From NIOZ-UU13 sp035528395 (GTDB lineage Bacteria > Planctomycetota > Phycisphaerae > Sedimentisphaerales > Anaerobacaceae): 41,477 bases of DNA. The translations under genes and the position numbers were made by a program. The notes below the pieces were generated by a model, which did not search any database, had not been told where the DNA came from, and saw only the letters and a program-made list of their open reading frames with translations. The stretch is taken from the NCBI GenBank assembly GCA_035528395.1, contig DATKYR010000066.1, forward strand, positions 1-41,477, in the 5' to 3' direction. Each line of letters begins with the position of its first letter. Within the stretch, counting starts at the first letter, position 1. Positions 24,455 through 33,504 of the stretch are shown here, one piece after another.

Positions 24455-25597
24455 TTAGACCACACAATTACAATCGCCGATAGCGCTTTCCATATTCAAA
24501 GCTTTGAAGGTTTGGCATTCCTCCATACACAAACTTATATGTAACTTGGGCTGGAACTTTCTGATTGTATCAATGAGATATCTATAAACTTCGATTCGCA
24601 GTTTGAAAGGGAACCGAACACGGCCATCTCTACATTTTGTTTTTTCCAGGTGGCTTGAAATAGGATTGATCCTACTTAGTTTTCGTTCAGTAAGTTTCAA
24701 AGCGGCCGAGTAACTGCAAATCTGGCCGAGAGTGATTCGTTTGAGTGGTGTTGATTCCAAAAGATTCTCTATGAAAACGGCGTATATTTTTTGCCAACCT
24801 TCGACAGGGACTATCGGCATAATCACAGCCCGTAAGGGGTAACCAGCTTCGTTGCATTTTTGCATAGCTGCAAGTCTTTCATCAGTGGAAGGCACATTTC
24901 GTTCAAAAGCGGATGAGATTTCAGGCGGATTCAAACTCCAGGAAAGAATCGTATGCTGATGATGATCGAGGTCCAGCAGATTCTCAATGCTTACACTTTT
25001 AGTCAATAAGATTAATCTGGCGTGTTTTTGCCGAGCGAAAAAAGGAATCATTATCCGAGAATAGCCGGTCATAGGATCGAGGGCCAAACCGTCCTGGAGC
25101 TTTCCCAAATAGAAAGCGGTGGGTTCAGTTAGCTGCGAAGCGACTCTTTCAATCTGATTCAGCATTTCCGGCAGATTCAAAAAGATTTTTACCGTCGGTG
25201 AGTATTTCACTCCTGGTGTGCCTGCTAAGTAGCAGTACCGGCAATCGTATGGACAAAAACCGTACGGCGAAAAATGCCAATAGTTCGGACAGGTATTACC
25301 ATTTTCGTCGCTGTAGCGCAGGGCACTTTTATGTATCCCAAAAACGAGCGTTTTTTTCCCCTGATAATGAAGCTCCAAAGGGTCAGAGCCATTTAATTCG
25401 ACGCGATTGTGGGGCAGGTCTAATTTTTCAATAACCGCAGCCTGGGGGTATACACCGCAAATTTCTTTTACCAGCTCCCGCCGCTGTTTGGTTTGAAAGC
25501 TGCCTTTAGTTATTATAATTTTATCAGGATTGAAATGCGTAGCCGGTTTAGGTTGATATCTTAGAGTTGATTTTTCAAATAAAGATGATTCGGGCAT
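24455..25597 (-). CDS. SPL-family radical SAM protein
   Basis: A 380-residue protein with the radical-SAM cluster motif FCPYDCRYCYL (Cys115, Cys119, Cys122), which holds a 4Fe-4S cluster and splits S-adenosylmethionine. The surroundings (NYWHFSPYGF, SWSLNPPEI, ERLAAMQKCNEAGYPLRAVIMPI) are those of the spore photoproduct lyase-like family, whose better-known members repair UV-damaged DNA; most planctomycete members are uncharacterised. I start at ATG 25597 with AAGGT upstream. The frame stays open to 25843, but that 82-codon extension includes a worn copy of the gene's own residues 136-160 and repeat-derived Asn-Lys-Pro sequence, so it is unlikely to be translated. Confidence 0.82.
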   Translation of the reverse strand: MPESSLFEKSTLRYQPKPATHFNPDKIIITKGSFQTKQRRELVKEICGVYPQAAVIEKLDLPHNRVELNGSDPLELHYQGKKTLVFGIHKSALRYSDENGNTCPNYWHFSPYGFCPYDCRYCYLAGTPGVKYSPTVKIFLNLPEMLNQIERVASQLTEPTAFYLGKLQDGLALDPMTGYSRIMIPFFARQKHARLILLTKSVSIENLLDLDHHQHTILSWSLNPPEISSAFERNVPSTDERLAAMQKCNEAGYPLRAVIMPIVPVEGWQKIYAVFIENLLESTPLKRITLGQICSYSAALKLTERKLSRINPISSHLEKTKCRDGRVRFPFKLRIEVYRYLIDTIRKFQPKLHISLCMEECQTFKALNMESAIGDCNCVV

Positions 25598-25669
25598 AGC
25601 TTTACCTTCACATTCATATTGGCGATTCAGAAATGATTCTCTGAGTATAAGCATTGTTATGATACTAAT

Positions 25670-26085
25670 CCAAGCACCCAATTTTGCCAACTGAGAAGTA
25701 ATTCTATCAATTTGATTCAGGATTTCGGGTAGAATCAAGAAGATTTTCACCGGGTTTGAATTGGGTTTGTTTTTTTGGACTGCGAAAGCGTCTTTTTTTC
25801 TGTAATCCTTTGTGACAAAGACATTTGCGTTCATTTTGGCCATTTCATAAATTGGGTTTGTTTTGGCTTTGTTTTTTCATAGCCCTTAGCCGCATTTTTC
25901 TTCATAATCCTCTGTAAATGCACACTTTGCATCAATTTCACCCTCTGGCAAATTGGGTTTGATTGGGTTTGATTGGGTTTGTTTTTGTGCCCCGCCAGCG
26001 GGATAAAATTTTTATAATTCATTGTTTTAACATTACTTAGGTTCATTTGGTTATCCGGCAAATTGGGTTTGTTTTGCATAAAAAG
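25670..26085. repeat. degenerate self-copy of the radical SAM gene and CAAACCCAATT-type repeats
   Basis: About 25675-25752 repeats, with divergence, the stretch at 25122-25195 inside the radical SAM gene (both give VKIFL-LPE-LNQI on the minus strand). Copies of AATTGGGTTTG stand at about 25756, 25848, 25951 (with three tandem ATTGGGTTTG units) and 26059. On the minus strand they translate as Lys-Pro-Asn-Gln-Thr strings, so ORFs here (25831-26079) are repeat products, not genes. Confidence 0.65.
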
Positions 26086-26892
26086 AGTTGATTTGTAAAG
26101 GATTCTCGACAGATGTAGAGGGCCGAGAGCAGAGGACAGACGACAGAAGACGGACGATTGATTATAAGTATTTGTTGCATAAGGAGTTATCTGGTAGTTT
26201 GAAATCCGAAATCCTAATCCATCGACCCGTTCGACCCATTCGACTACACTCAGGGCAGGCTACGCTCAGGACAAGTTTAGTATTTGGCATATTTTTGCCG
26301 GAGGCGAAAAAAGTAGCCCCCGGCCCCCTGTTATAGGCCAAGGTAGTGGTTCTCGGGGATAAACTCCAAAGCAAGTAAGCACACACTCCCCGGCAGAAGA
26401 GCCGTGTAAGTACACCCGGGGATAAACTTGGGTAAACTCAGGGAGAAAAAAACACTCCCTCTATAATTAGAGCTACCTGCACTTTTGATGCGAAAAAAGT
26501 CCTCGAATATCAATTCGTAATTCTTGTAACTCGATTTGGGAAAGTGAGTTAAAAATTTTTTAAAAATTTTGATTTTTGTTCTGAGGTATCAGCGTTTTTG
26601 ATTGAAAATTGCTACTATTTTGCCTGTTTTAACGGGCAAAATAAGTCACAAGTCACAAGAGCATGAGAGCACATGCCCCTTTCTACAACGTACAGGCATT
26701 TCGCTAAAATTCCACCAGTTTTTCGACCATTTTCATTTGATTTTCAGCCATAAGAAGATATATTTGAATAGTGCTGCGGTGATTGCTGGAGATAGAAGCT
26801 ATGCGGAAATTGACATTTCTTTCGCTCTGTATAGCCAGTACAATTATAACTGGCATCAGTTGGAATTCAGGAAAAATTTAGGGGTAACGATT
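26086..26892. other. gap with dispersed repeat sequence and an inverted repeat
   Basis: 26100-26160 is a purine-rich AGA/GAC stretch; about 26230-26280 (CATTCGACTACACTCAGG, then GCTACGCTCAGGACAAG) resembles dispersed repeats common in environmental genomes. An inverted repeat TATTTTGCC (26616-26624) / GGCAAAATA (26635-26643) lies upstream of the OLD gene and could be its operator or an upstream terminator. No gene supported. Confidence 0.5.
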
Positions 26893-28626
26893 ATGTTTAT
26901 CGAAGGTTTTGGGATTTCAGAATTTAGGAGTTTCGGACGTGACCTACAGAGAATCGGTCCTCTTGCGAAAATCAATTTCTTTATAGGCCAGAACAACTCA
27001 GGAAAATCAAATATTCTTATGTTCTTAAAACGCTACTGGTTTAGCACTAAAGGGCAGCATCCGAACTTTCAATTTGAAACTCTTGACCGCCACATCGGAA
27101 ATAGCTCTGGGCAATTCATCTTTGAGGTGGGACTTGAATTCGGGGGACAGAATTTCAAAAACCTGCTAAAAGGATATCAAGATAGAATAACGACCGAAGT
27201 GATGGGACTTCTTGAGATTTTGTTCACGTCTGAACAACTAACAAATGGAACAGGGCTCGCATGGTTTAACTACAATGGAGCATGGGGAAGTTCGATTTCG
27301 TTATCGAAAACGTTTATAGACATGGTCTATTCACAAAAAATTCTGAGTGACTCTCAATGGCAGAAGCTATGGACTGCTATAACGAATAAGGGAGGAGGCG
27401 GTATCAGGGAACACTGGATTCCCGAGACTCTCGATAAATTAAGCCCTACTCTGATTTCACGGCCCAAGGTCAATTTAGTTCCTGCCATTAGGAAGTATGA
27501 TTCTGGAGAGGGACAAGTGGATGACTTCAGCGGGATTGGTATTATATATCGACTCGCAAAATTGCAAAATCCAAGTCATGACCAACAGCAAAAGAAAGAA
27601 TTGTTCGAGCAAATAAACAAGTTTTTACAAACTGTAACAGGGAACCAAACGGCAAGGCTCGAAATTCCTTATGAACGAAACACGATATTGGTTCACATGG
27701 ATAGGAAAACCCTGCCTTTAACTTCTCTTGGAACAGGGATACATGAAGTAGTTATTTTCGCTGCTGCAGCAACAGCGATCCAAAATCAAGTGATTTGCAT
27801 CGAAGAGCCAGAGCTTCACCTCCATCCCCTATTACAAAAACAGTTGGTTCGCTACATCGGAGAAAAGACTAACAATCAGTACTTTATTAGTACACATTCT
27901 GCACATCTGCTCGATACACCAGGTGCGGCAATATTTCACGTTCGCTTACAAGACGGTCAATCAAGGGTGGACTGTGCTTTAACAGATGTCCAAAAGACCG
28001 TAATCTGTGCTGACTTGGGTTATCGTGCATCTGACCTATTACAAGCAAACTGCATAATCTGGGTAGAGGGACCATCTGACCGTATCTACCTTAATCATTG
28101 GGTCAGTGCTGTAGACCCTGAACTCCTTGAAGGATTGCATTACTCTATCATGTTCTACGGGGGACGATTGTTAAGTCATCTATCCGCTGAAGATATAGAG
28201 ATTAGTGACTTTATATCACTTCGCAGGCTTAATAGGTATATATCAATTCTAATAGACAGTGACTGTTCGGACCCAAGTAAAAGTTTTAATGCAACCAAGA
28301 CAAGAATAAAAGATGAATTTGATGAGGGACCGGGATTTGCATGGATTACACAAGGAAGAGAGATAGAAAATTACATTAGGCCGGAGATTTTGGAAAAAGC
28401 AGTAGTGCAAGTCCATCCAACGGTGACCGGGCTCCTAAATAAGGGAGATTATGACAACATGTTGACTTCTGATAACGTCAAGGGAGCTAAAACGAATTTC
28501 ACTGTGGATAAAGTAAAAGTAGCTAAAGAGGTCACAAAGAATTTGGAAGACTTTGATGTGCTCGACCTGAAGAGCATGGTGAAAAAGCTTGTCCAATTCA
28601 TACGAGATGCGAACGACTTAGAATAG
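26893..28626 (+). CDS. OLD-family ATPase with TOPRIM nuclease domain
   Basis: A 577-residue protein. The N-terminal ABC/SMC-like ATPase has Walker A GQNNSGKSN (Gly32-Lys38), Walker B ICIEEPELHLHP (Glu304-Glu305) and the His switch STHSAHLLDT. The C-terminal TOPRIM domain has WVEGPSD (Glu392) and the metal-binding ILIDSDCSD (Asp455, Asp457). The OLD family cuts DNA in a metal-dependent, nucleotide-regulated way; members include P2 OLD and the Gabija nuclease GajA, both anti-phage. I choose ATG 26893 because the ATPase domain begins there (MFIEGFGISEFRSFG); the 97 upstream open codons hold an inverted repeat and no motif. The gene at 28696 follows closely and is likely co-transcribed. No helicase such as GajB is nearby. 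Confidence 0.9.
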   Translation: MFIEGFGISEFRSFGRDLQRIGPLAKINFFIGQNNSGKSNILMFLKRYWFSTKGQHPNFQFETLDRHIGNSSGQFIFEVGLEFGGQNFKNLLKGYQDRITTEVMGLLEILFTSEQLTNGTGLAWFNYNGAWGSSISLSKTFIDMVYSQKILSDSQWQKLWTAITNKGGGGIREHWIPETLDKLSPTLISRPKVNLVPAIRKYDSGEGQVDDFSGIGIIYRLAKLQNPSHDQQQKKELFEQINKFLQTVTGNQTARLEIPYERNTILVHMDRKTLPLTSLGTGIHEVVIFAAAATAIQNQVICIEEPELHLHPLLQKQLVRYIGEKTNNQYFISTHSAHLLDTPGAAIFHVRLQDGQSRVDCALTDVQKTVICADLGYRASDLLQANCIIWVEGPSDRIYLNHWVSAVDPELLEGLHYSIMFYGGRLLSHLSAEDIEISDFISLRRLNRYISILIDSDCSDPSKSFNATKTRIKDEFDEGPGFAWITQGREIENYIRPEILEKAVVQVHPTVTGLLNKGDYDNMLTSDNVKGAKTNFTVDKVKVAKEVTKNLEDFDVLDLKSMVKKLVQFIRDANDLE

Positions 28627-28695
28627 ACTTCACAATCTGGGGCTATGCTCCTACTACTCGGTTTGGGTGCGGGAGTGTTAAAGGAAAATGCTAAA

Positions 28696-29154
28696 ATGGG
28701 AAATATAGAACAAATTCCCAGCCTAATTACACAGATTTATGAAATCGTTGCAAAGCTTGAATACCTCTGGCCAGATCGTCGCTTTACTCCTGACGGACAC
28801 TTGGTTGGAAGTATAGGAGAAGTACTTGCAGCTCATCATTATGATTTGGAGCTTCTTCCTTCATCATCAAAGGTTCATGATGCAGTAAGCAAAGATGAAC
28901 GCAAAATCAAAGTCCAAATAAAAGCGACTCAAAGAAAATCGGTGGCGTTGAGAAGCAAGCCAGAGCATCTTTTGGTTCTATTCATTCTTAAAGATGGGAC
29001 TACCAAAGAAATGTACAATGGTCCCGGTGAACTGGTCTGGGAAAATACCGGGAAAATGCAAAAAAATGGACAACGAGCTATTACTCTCTTGCGGCTATCC
29101 AAGCTATTTGAACTTGTTCCTGAGAGTGATAAATTAAAAAGAGTTGTTCTCTAA
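28696..29154 (+). CDS. DUF6998-like protein, possible nuclease-fold partner of the OLD ATPase
   Basis: A 152-residue protein. The core PDGHLVGSIGEVLAAHHYDLEL, HDAVSKDERKIKVQIKAT and YNGPGELVW matches a small family I recall as DUF6998, often found in defence contexts. The pattern G-x-x-GE-x-x-A, then HDA and V-Q-I-K resembles a PD-(D/E)xK nuclease fold in which the usual Glu of ExK is Gln. Start at ATG 28696 (AAGGA upstream); an in-frame ATG at 28645 adds a hydrophobic stretch with no good signal. It starts 69 bases after the OLD gene, same strand. A joint anti-phage role is plausible but unproven. Confidence 0.7.
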   Translation: MGNIEQIPSLITQIYEIVAKLEYLWPDRRFTPDGHLVGSIGEVLAAHHYDLELLPSSSKVHDAVSKDERKIKVQIKATQRKSVALRSKPEHLLVLFILKDGTTKEMYNGPGELVWENTGKMQKNGQRAITLLRLSKLFELVPESDKLKRVVL

Positions 29155-29219
29155 TCATCGATTTTCGACTCTAAAGGGAGTAGTGAGGTGGTTAAGATAT
29201 AATCGAGGGCAGAGCTTAT

Positions 29220-29567
29220 ATGATCGATTTTGGAGTTACAGAACGAAAAAAAGCAGAACTTGAACAACGTATGAAGAAGTGTAATTTGTACGAAAAAGAT
29301 ATTGAGGAAAAATTCGTCCGAAGTAGTGGTGCAGGAGGCCAGAAAGTAAATAAGAGTTCTACCTGTGTTCATCTAAAACATATTCCCAGAGGGTTGGCAG
29401 TAAAAGTTCAAAAGAGCCGTAGTCAGGGACTGAATCGATATTATGCCAGAAAACGAATGTGTGAATTGCTGGAGAACAAACTGCTGGGAAAGGAAAGCCC
29501 TGAAGCAAAAAGGATAGAAAAGATTCGGAAGCAGAAAGACAGGAGGAGACGTAAAAACCTTGGATGA
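29220..29567 (+). CDS. release-factor-like protein with GGQ domain (ArfB/PrfH-type)
   Basis: A 115-residue protein consisting almost only of an RF-1 catalytic domain: FVRSSGAGGQKVNKSSTCVHL holds the GGQ loop that hydrolyses peptidyl-tRNA, followed by VQKSRSQGLNRYYARKRM and a very basic tail (KQKDRRRRKNLG). There is no codon-recognition domain, so it cannot be a normal RF1/RF2; like ArfB it should rescue stalled ribosomes, the basic tail entering the empty mRNA channel. Start ATG 29220, 65 bases after the DUF6998-like gene, with a weak ribosome binding site. It is probably a host housekeeping gene. Confidence 0.88.
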   Translation: MIDFGVTERKKAELEQRMKKCNLYEKDIEEKFVRSSGAGGQKVNKSSTCVHLKHIPRGLAVKVQKSRSQGLNRYYARKRMCELLENKLLGKESPEAKRIEKIRKQKDRRRRKNLG

Positions 29568-29750
29568 TATATGATAAAGGAGTCTATCCACTTGAAAATT
29601 TAGGGCCGATGAGGGTGCTGTTTGAATTGTAGTTGTATAGGGCCCCTGCAGAATGAAGTCCTCTCATCTGAGCACACGCCACACATCTACAACAGGAAAG
29701 AACTAATATATCCGCCGAGTGTTAGAAATCACCCTCCAGAGACCGTGACC

Positions 29751-30023
29751 CTACTTGGAGCCACCACTCTGCTCTTGTTTGAACAGGCGAAGTTCTTTAC
29801 AAACCGGCCATTCAATTAAAGCAAGGACAAGAGGTATGACTATTTCTGCCAGTGGTAGGAGCAGAAGTAAGCCGAAAGCCCAACTGTAGCCCGCCTTTGA
29901 AAATATTCTACAAAAGCTGAACACCTTTATGACAGTAAACGTCAGTACAATGAACGTTACGAAGAGGATGAGAATGACTTCCACCGGACCCGTCATCCTA
30001 CTGAAAGCAAGAACAGATTCCAT
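29751..30023 (-). CDS. small inner-membrane protein
   Basis: A 90-residue protein with two hydrophobic segments, VEVILILFVTFIVLTFTVIKVF (about 14-36) and WAFGLLLLLPLAEIVIPLVLALIEW (about 47-72). The pattern of a second helix holding Pro-Leu-Ala/Asn-x-Ile/Val and ending in Glu-Trp-Pro is common in small unnamed bacterial membrane proteins. I start at ATG 30023 because GGAAGGAG precedes it at ideal spacing; the frame is open for 11 more codons upstream. No functional clue from the neighbours. Confidence 0.65.
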   Translation of the reverse strand: MESVLAFSRMTGPVEVILILFVTFIVLTFTVIKVFSFCRIFSKAGYSWAFGLLLLLPLAEIVIPLVLALIEWPVCKELRLFKQEQSGGSK

Positions 30024-30183
30024 GTTTTTCTCCTTCCAATTTGTTTTATGAATCATGTTAAATCTGTGAACATAAAATGTCCATTATACTGAGAACGTGC
30101 TTCCTCATAAAGGAATAATCTGAACCGTAATAACCGCCTTGTTCTTCGCTATCAGAAATTATCCTCCGCAGACCATGAGACCA

Positions 30184-30405
30184 CTAAGTCCATAGAATTA
30201 TGCTTATCAGCACTATCAAGTTGACCACGATTACCATGATTAAGAGCTTCCGCATTAAGCGTTTCTCGTTATAGGCAGCCAAATCGTCTATAGTAATTAG
30301 TGGTTCATTTTCGGTGAACGATGCGTCTTGCGTTGTATTGACCCTGGCGGGGAAATCGTCTATTGCAATTAATGGCTTGCTTTTGGTAACCATTGTGTCT
30401 TGCAT
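30184..30405 (-). CDS. small tail-anchored protein with internal repeat
   Basis: A 73-residue protein. Its soluble part is an internal duplication: TMVTKSKPLIAIDDFPARVN and ASFTENEPLITIDDLAAYN share PLI-IDD and its surroundings. A C-terminal membrane segment (about 54-72, LLIMVIVVNLIVLISIIL) makes it a tail-anchored protein. GGAAGGG lies upstream of ATG 30405. No known family; same strand as the small membrane protein at 29751 but separated by 160 bases. Confidence 0.5.
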   Translation of the reverse strand: MQDTMVTKSKPLIAIDDFPARVNTTQDASFTENEPLITIDDLAAYNEKRLMRKLLIMVIVVNLIVLISIILWT

Positions 30406-30551
30406 TGCCTTGACCCTTCCAAACTGTCAAAGTTCTATCAATATATATCGGCTATTGGATGAAATAAAATTTATGGAAATTCTACAACAACTTACTCACT
30501 GCTTCATTTTCGATAACCTGGCCTGTGTAGTAAAGAAGTGTAATAACCGCC

Positions 30552-30840
30552 CTACTGGTCATTAGAGCTTTTGACAATAGCTACAATCGGCGAACGGATT
30601 GCTTCGGGTAGTTCGGCCATGCTTCGATAACTAAGGCCAAATCAGTGTCCATTTCTGTTGGCTTGTTGTCCAGCTTGTCGGAACCGGTTACTTTCATTGT
30701 GTCGGGACTGTCGGCAGTGTGTTAGGCTCATTTGGTGTTGAATCACCCTCAGCTTTGTTTGTTGTAATTACCTTATTTTTGGCAGACTTAGGCGTGTTTT
30801 GACTATCACTGCCACCTGCTGTCTTAGTCTGATTTGAGAA

Positions 30841-30843
<3 letters not shown>
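30552..30843 (-). pseudogene. decayed tail of an integrase-associated reading frame
   Basis: Directly after the tRNA on the minus strand an open stretch of 49 codons (NQTKTAGGSDSQNTPKS to TVPTQ) ends at 30694 in an ATGA overlap with a second frame, MKVTGSDKLDNKP to DLALVIEAWP. The sensible continuation, ELPEAIRSPIVAIVKSS, is in yet another frame ending at 30552; one missing base after TGGCC explains it. The DLA-V-EAWP-LPEAI motif is one I associate with C-terminal extensions of planctomycete integrases. It is therefore probably the remnant of such a tail on the far side of the attachment site. Low-complexity composition makes the first part less certain. Confidence 0.5.
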
Positions 30844-30914
<71 letters not shown>

Positions 30915-30959
30915 TTTAATCCTAAGTCTTTGTAATGTAACAACTTCCTATACACGCTG

Positions 30960-32159
30960 TCAATCCTTTTCGTTCACAACACAGGGTGCATGCCAAGTGC
31001 GTGCCAAATTCTTACCGAGGACTTTAGCTGTGACTTGCCTTGCACGGTCCACCAAATCGTCCGCTACAGTAAGGTAAAACCTGTGAGTCGTAGAAAAACT
31101 TGAATGGCCAGCAATGCCCATCACATCGAATTCTCGCAGGCCGCCGGCAAACCAGTTGCTCAAGGCTGTGTTCCGAAAATCGTGGAACCTTTTGCTTTTG
31201 ACACCTGCTCGTTTCAGTATCTTGTTGAATTTGCATCTGAAGTTGTTGATTACCTTCAATCGAGAATCAGACAAGCTCCATTTGCCTTGTTGTCGCAACT
31301 GCTGTATTCTGTCATAGCGGTAGGGGGGCACAAAGACGTATGGATATCCCTCAGGCTGTTCACTTTGGTGCTCGGCCAGCATTGCTACAATTTCCTCTGT
31401 CAATGGCAAGGTTCTTCGTTCTGTATCCTTGATAAGCCATTCCCAGGTCTCAGCGGTATTTCCTTTTGGAGAAACATCAATGGTCTTTGCGTCAAAGTCA
31501 ATGTCACTCCAAACCGTGTTCAGAAGTTCACCTCTCCGCGCCCCTGTTGTCAAAGCGACAATAATCAACAAGTCCCATTTAAGAGATTTTGGCTTCTGGT
31601 ATTCTCTCGCAACCTTCAAGATACGTTCACACTCATCGGTGGTGTAGGTTACAATCTTCTTCTTAGGTGATTTGAGTAATTTGACTCGCTTTAATGGATG
31701 CTCGTCCATTTGCCTTCGGTCAACTGCCAGTTGGAAAAACCTCTTTAGGTGTCGCAGCTTCTTAGAGACAGTTGCAGGACTATTCCCACGATCCAGACAA
31801 CGCTGCCGGTACAACTCACCATGCTTGAGGGTTACCCGCTGGTAATCGATATTTCCAATAACACTGATGAAGTCCTTCATGGCCTGTGCATACTCCTTAC
31901 TCGTGCTTCCTCTGATTTGATTGCCGGTTCGCATCAAGCTGTCTTCCATGAAATCACTAAGCTTCATTGATTCTGGTGCGACTATGCCCATTCGCAGTTC
32001 CCGTTCCTTTTGCATCCTTTGCCGCTCAGCTTTACGCCTGTCAGCGTGTCTTAGAGAAATCCTCCTTCTTTTGCCCTGCTCATCCACATAATCAAGAAAG
32101 TATTTGAAAGTTTTGTCATCACGCGATGGCTTTACCCTTAGTTTTACCAGTTCTTTCAT
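30960..32159 (-). CDS. tyrosine integrase of the second element
   Basis: A 399-residue phage-type integrase. Residues 1-60 are a basic arm-binding region, 65-165 the core-binding domain (SAM-like), the rest the catalytic domain with Arg208 (TGARRGE), Lys244 (IKDTE), His326-x-x-Arg329 (HDFRNTA), His352 (AGHSS) and Tyr362 (RFYL). The tail LGKNLARTWHAP is characteristic of planctomycete integrases I know. AAAGGAGGTC gives an excellent start. It ends 46 bases before the tRNA-Arg gene on the same strand, the classical placement next to its attachment site. An excisionase-like gene and DNA-binding genes upstream complete the module. It appears intact. Confidence 0.95.
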   Translation of the reverse strand: MKELVKLRVKPSRDDKTFKYFLDYVDEQGKRRRISLRHADRRKAERQRMQKERELRMGIVAPESMKLSDFMEDSLMRTGNQIRGSTSKEYAQAMKDFISVIGNIDYQRVTLKHGELYRQRCLDRGNSPATVSKKLRHLKRFFQLAVDRRQMDEHPLKRVKLLKSPKKKIVTYTTDECERILKVAREYQKPKSLKWDLLIIVALTTGARRGELLNTVWSDIDFDAKTIDVSPKGNTAETWEWLIKDTERRTLPLTEEIVAMLAEHQSEQPEGYPYVFVPPYRYDRIQQLRQQGKWSLSDSRLKVINNFRCKFNKILKRAGVKSKRFHDFRNTALSNWFAGGLREFDVMGIAGHSSFSTTHRFYLTVADDLVDRARQVTAKVLGKNLARTWHAPCVVNEKD

Positions 32160-32245
32160 GAATTGACCTCCTTTCTATTTGACTGGCAAAACCGGTCCAT
32201 CCACAAATGTAACTCTAACCAGCAATGTCTTCCAGTCGAAAATTA

Positions 32246-32482
32246 TTATTTTCGCTCCTTTTCTGCCTTCTCCGCGATCCATTTGCGGACAGCATCGATG
32301 GGATAAAGCGGCTGCTTACAGATGTGAATACAAGGCAAATCGTGCATCCGCTTGAGGTTATCGACCACATTGTCGTAGTTGTCTGCCTTGCTGACCTCGG
32401 GAATGCGCAGAAAATAGATGAGTTCTTGTTCCGTCATCAATTCTTGAAAACCATCAACTTGAGATTTATCTGGCTCTTCCAT
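32246..32482 (-). CDS. excisionase-like small DNA-binding protein
   Basis: A 78-residue protein: MTEQELIYFLRIPEVSKADNYDNV forms a helix-turn-helix, LKRMHDLPCIHICKQPLYPIDAVRKWI the wing and closing helix of the excisionase/MerR-like class. Proteins of this pattern regularly stand directly upstream of planctomycete integrases (recall). Here it is 86 bases upstream of the integrase gene on the same strand and overlaps the end of the previous gene by 17 bases. AGGT before ATG 32482 is a modest start signal. Probable directionality factor of this element. Confidence 0.75.
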   Translation of the reverse strand: MEEPDKSQVDGFQELMTEQELIYFLRIPEVSKADNYDNVVDNLKRMHDLPCIHICKQPLYPIDAVRKWIAEKAEKERK

Positions 32483-32702
32483 TTGCTACCTGCATTTTCG
32501 TAAAGCAACCTGACCTGAAAATTCTCGGCGACGGTCGCCACCGCCGCCCGCCAGCACGATGTAATTTTCCAAAACCTGGGTTCAGGGTTTCCGATTTCTC
32601 AAACGCTTTTTTCCAGGCTTCTTCCCTGATCTCACCTGTTTCTTTTTGCTTACCCCCTATCTTCTTGCAAATCATAGACTTATCTAACTTTCTCTTACTC
32701 AT
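32466..32702 (-). CDS. small basic protein of unknown function in the element
   Basis: A 78-residue, very basic protein: SKRKLDKSMICKKIG, EIREEAWKKAFEKSE, then an Arg/Gly-rich tail. It starts one base after the stop of the upstream gene and its end overlaps the excisionase-like gene by 17 bases, so it is read in the same transcript with coupled translation. No ribosome binding site of its own. The first half reads as a helical, nucleic-acid-binding segment. The C-terminal 25 residues may be out-of-frame sequence, since another frame there gives VLAGGGGDRRREF. Confidence 0.5.
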   Translation of the reverse strand: MSKRKLDKSMICKKIGGKQKETGEIREEAWKKAFEKSETLNPGFGKLHRAGGRRWRPSPRIFRSGCFTKMQVANGRAR

Positions 32703-32703
32703 A

Positions 32704-33363
32704 TTAACAATAAACTGCTTTTACCTTTTCCGGCATGTGTTCCGAGCATTTATAATTGTTGTATGTTCCGCTCGTGTCCATGTAAACTGCAGGCATGCCG
32801 CAGCCGGGCACTGAACAGTTTTTTCCTTTAATGGGAAACAAACGAATCTTTGGCTTTTCTATCATCCCCTCAGATTGAAAATTGAGTTCCTGCTGTTTTT
32901 CCTCTCTCTTATCAGTGTATACTATCTCTTTATTTGGGTGGTTTTGCGCCACTGTTTCAGTGGGTTTTGCGCCACTATTAACTGGTGGTTCAGAACCACC
33001 AGCATCGTTAGCTGGTGGTTTTAGACCACTACCTTTTGACTTTCGGACAGCAGGCAAATCAAACAGAGGTCCTGGAGAACCTTCGTCCGATTCTCTAAAT
33101 TTATCTGGATTTACCCAAATCACTCTCCTGTTTTTTGGTTCATATAATACGGCCAACCATTGTTTTCGCTTCAATGCTTGGATATTTTTAATCAAATTGC
33201 TCCGGTCTATGTGAAAGGCTTTAGATATATTCGAGTAGCTCTCAAAACACCCACCATCTCCATATCTAAGCACCCTGCATACAATCAACTTTTCTAAAAG
33301 GCTCAGATCATCTCGCTTAGCAATCCAATCATATAAAGGTGTGAATGTCGTTTTTGGATTCAT
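32704..33363 (-). CDS. winged-helix protein, probable replication-related protein of the element
   Basis: A 219-residue protein. Residues 1-90 (FTPLYDWIAKRDDLSLLEKLIVCRVLRY, SNISKAFHIDRSNLIKNIQALKRKQWL) form a winged helix as in phage replisome organisers and Rep-type initiators. A Pro/Asn-rich linker (LKPPANDAGGSEPPVN, QNHPNKEIVYTDKREE) follows, as in phage O/DnaD-like replication proteins. The end is a zinc site (CSVPGCGMP, YKCSEHMP). Start ATG 33363 after GGAAGG; 13 more upstream codons are open but lack a signal. A role in element replication is likely from architecture and context; a pure regulator is possible. Confidence 0.65.
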   Translation of the reverse strand: MNPKTTFTPLYDWIAKRDDLSLLEKLIVCRVLRYGDGGCFESYSNISKAFHIDRSNLIKNIQALKRKQWLAVLYEPKNRRVIWVNPDKFRESDEGSPGPLFDLPAVRKSKGSGLKPPANDAGGSEPPVNSGAKPTETVAQNHPNKEIVYTDKREEKQQELNFQSEGMIEKPKIRLFPIKGKNCSVPGCGMPAVYMDTSGTYNNYKCSEHMPEKVKAVYC

Positions 33364-33504
33364 TTTTTTCGTGCCTTCCTGGCGTCTATCGGGCGTCAGC
33401 ATTATGAAAAGGTCCCGCGCTAATTCAGGAGAGACAAATGGAAAATAACACGCGAGCCCTTACTTCCATGTTGTGCAATCTGTCCAGGCAACTCGGTGGC
33501 CGTG

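Noticed and set aside
25831..26079. Minus-strand 82-codon ORF rich in Asn-Lys-Pro
   Set aside because: It consists of translated AATTGGGTTTG repeats; no ribosome binding site or family.
26893..29154. Gabija system
   Set aside because: A GajA-like OLD protein is present but no UvrD-type helicase (GajB) follows.
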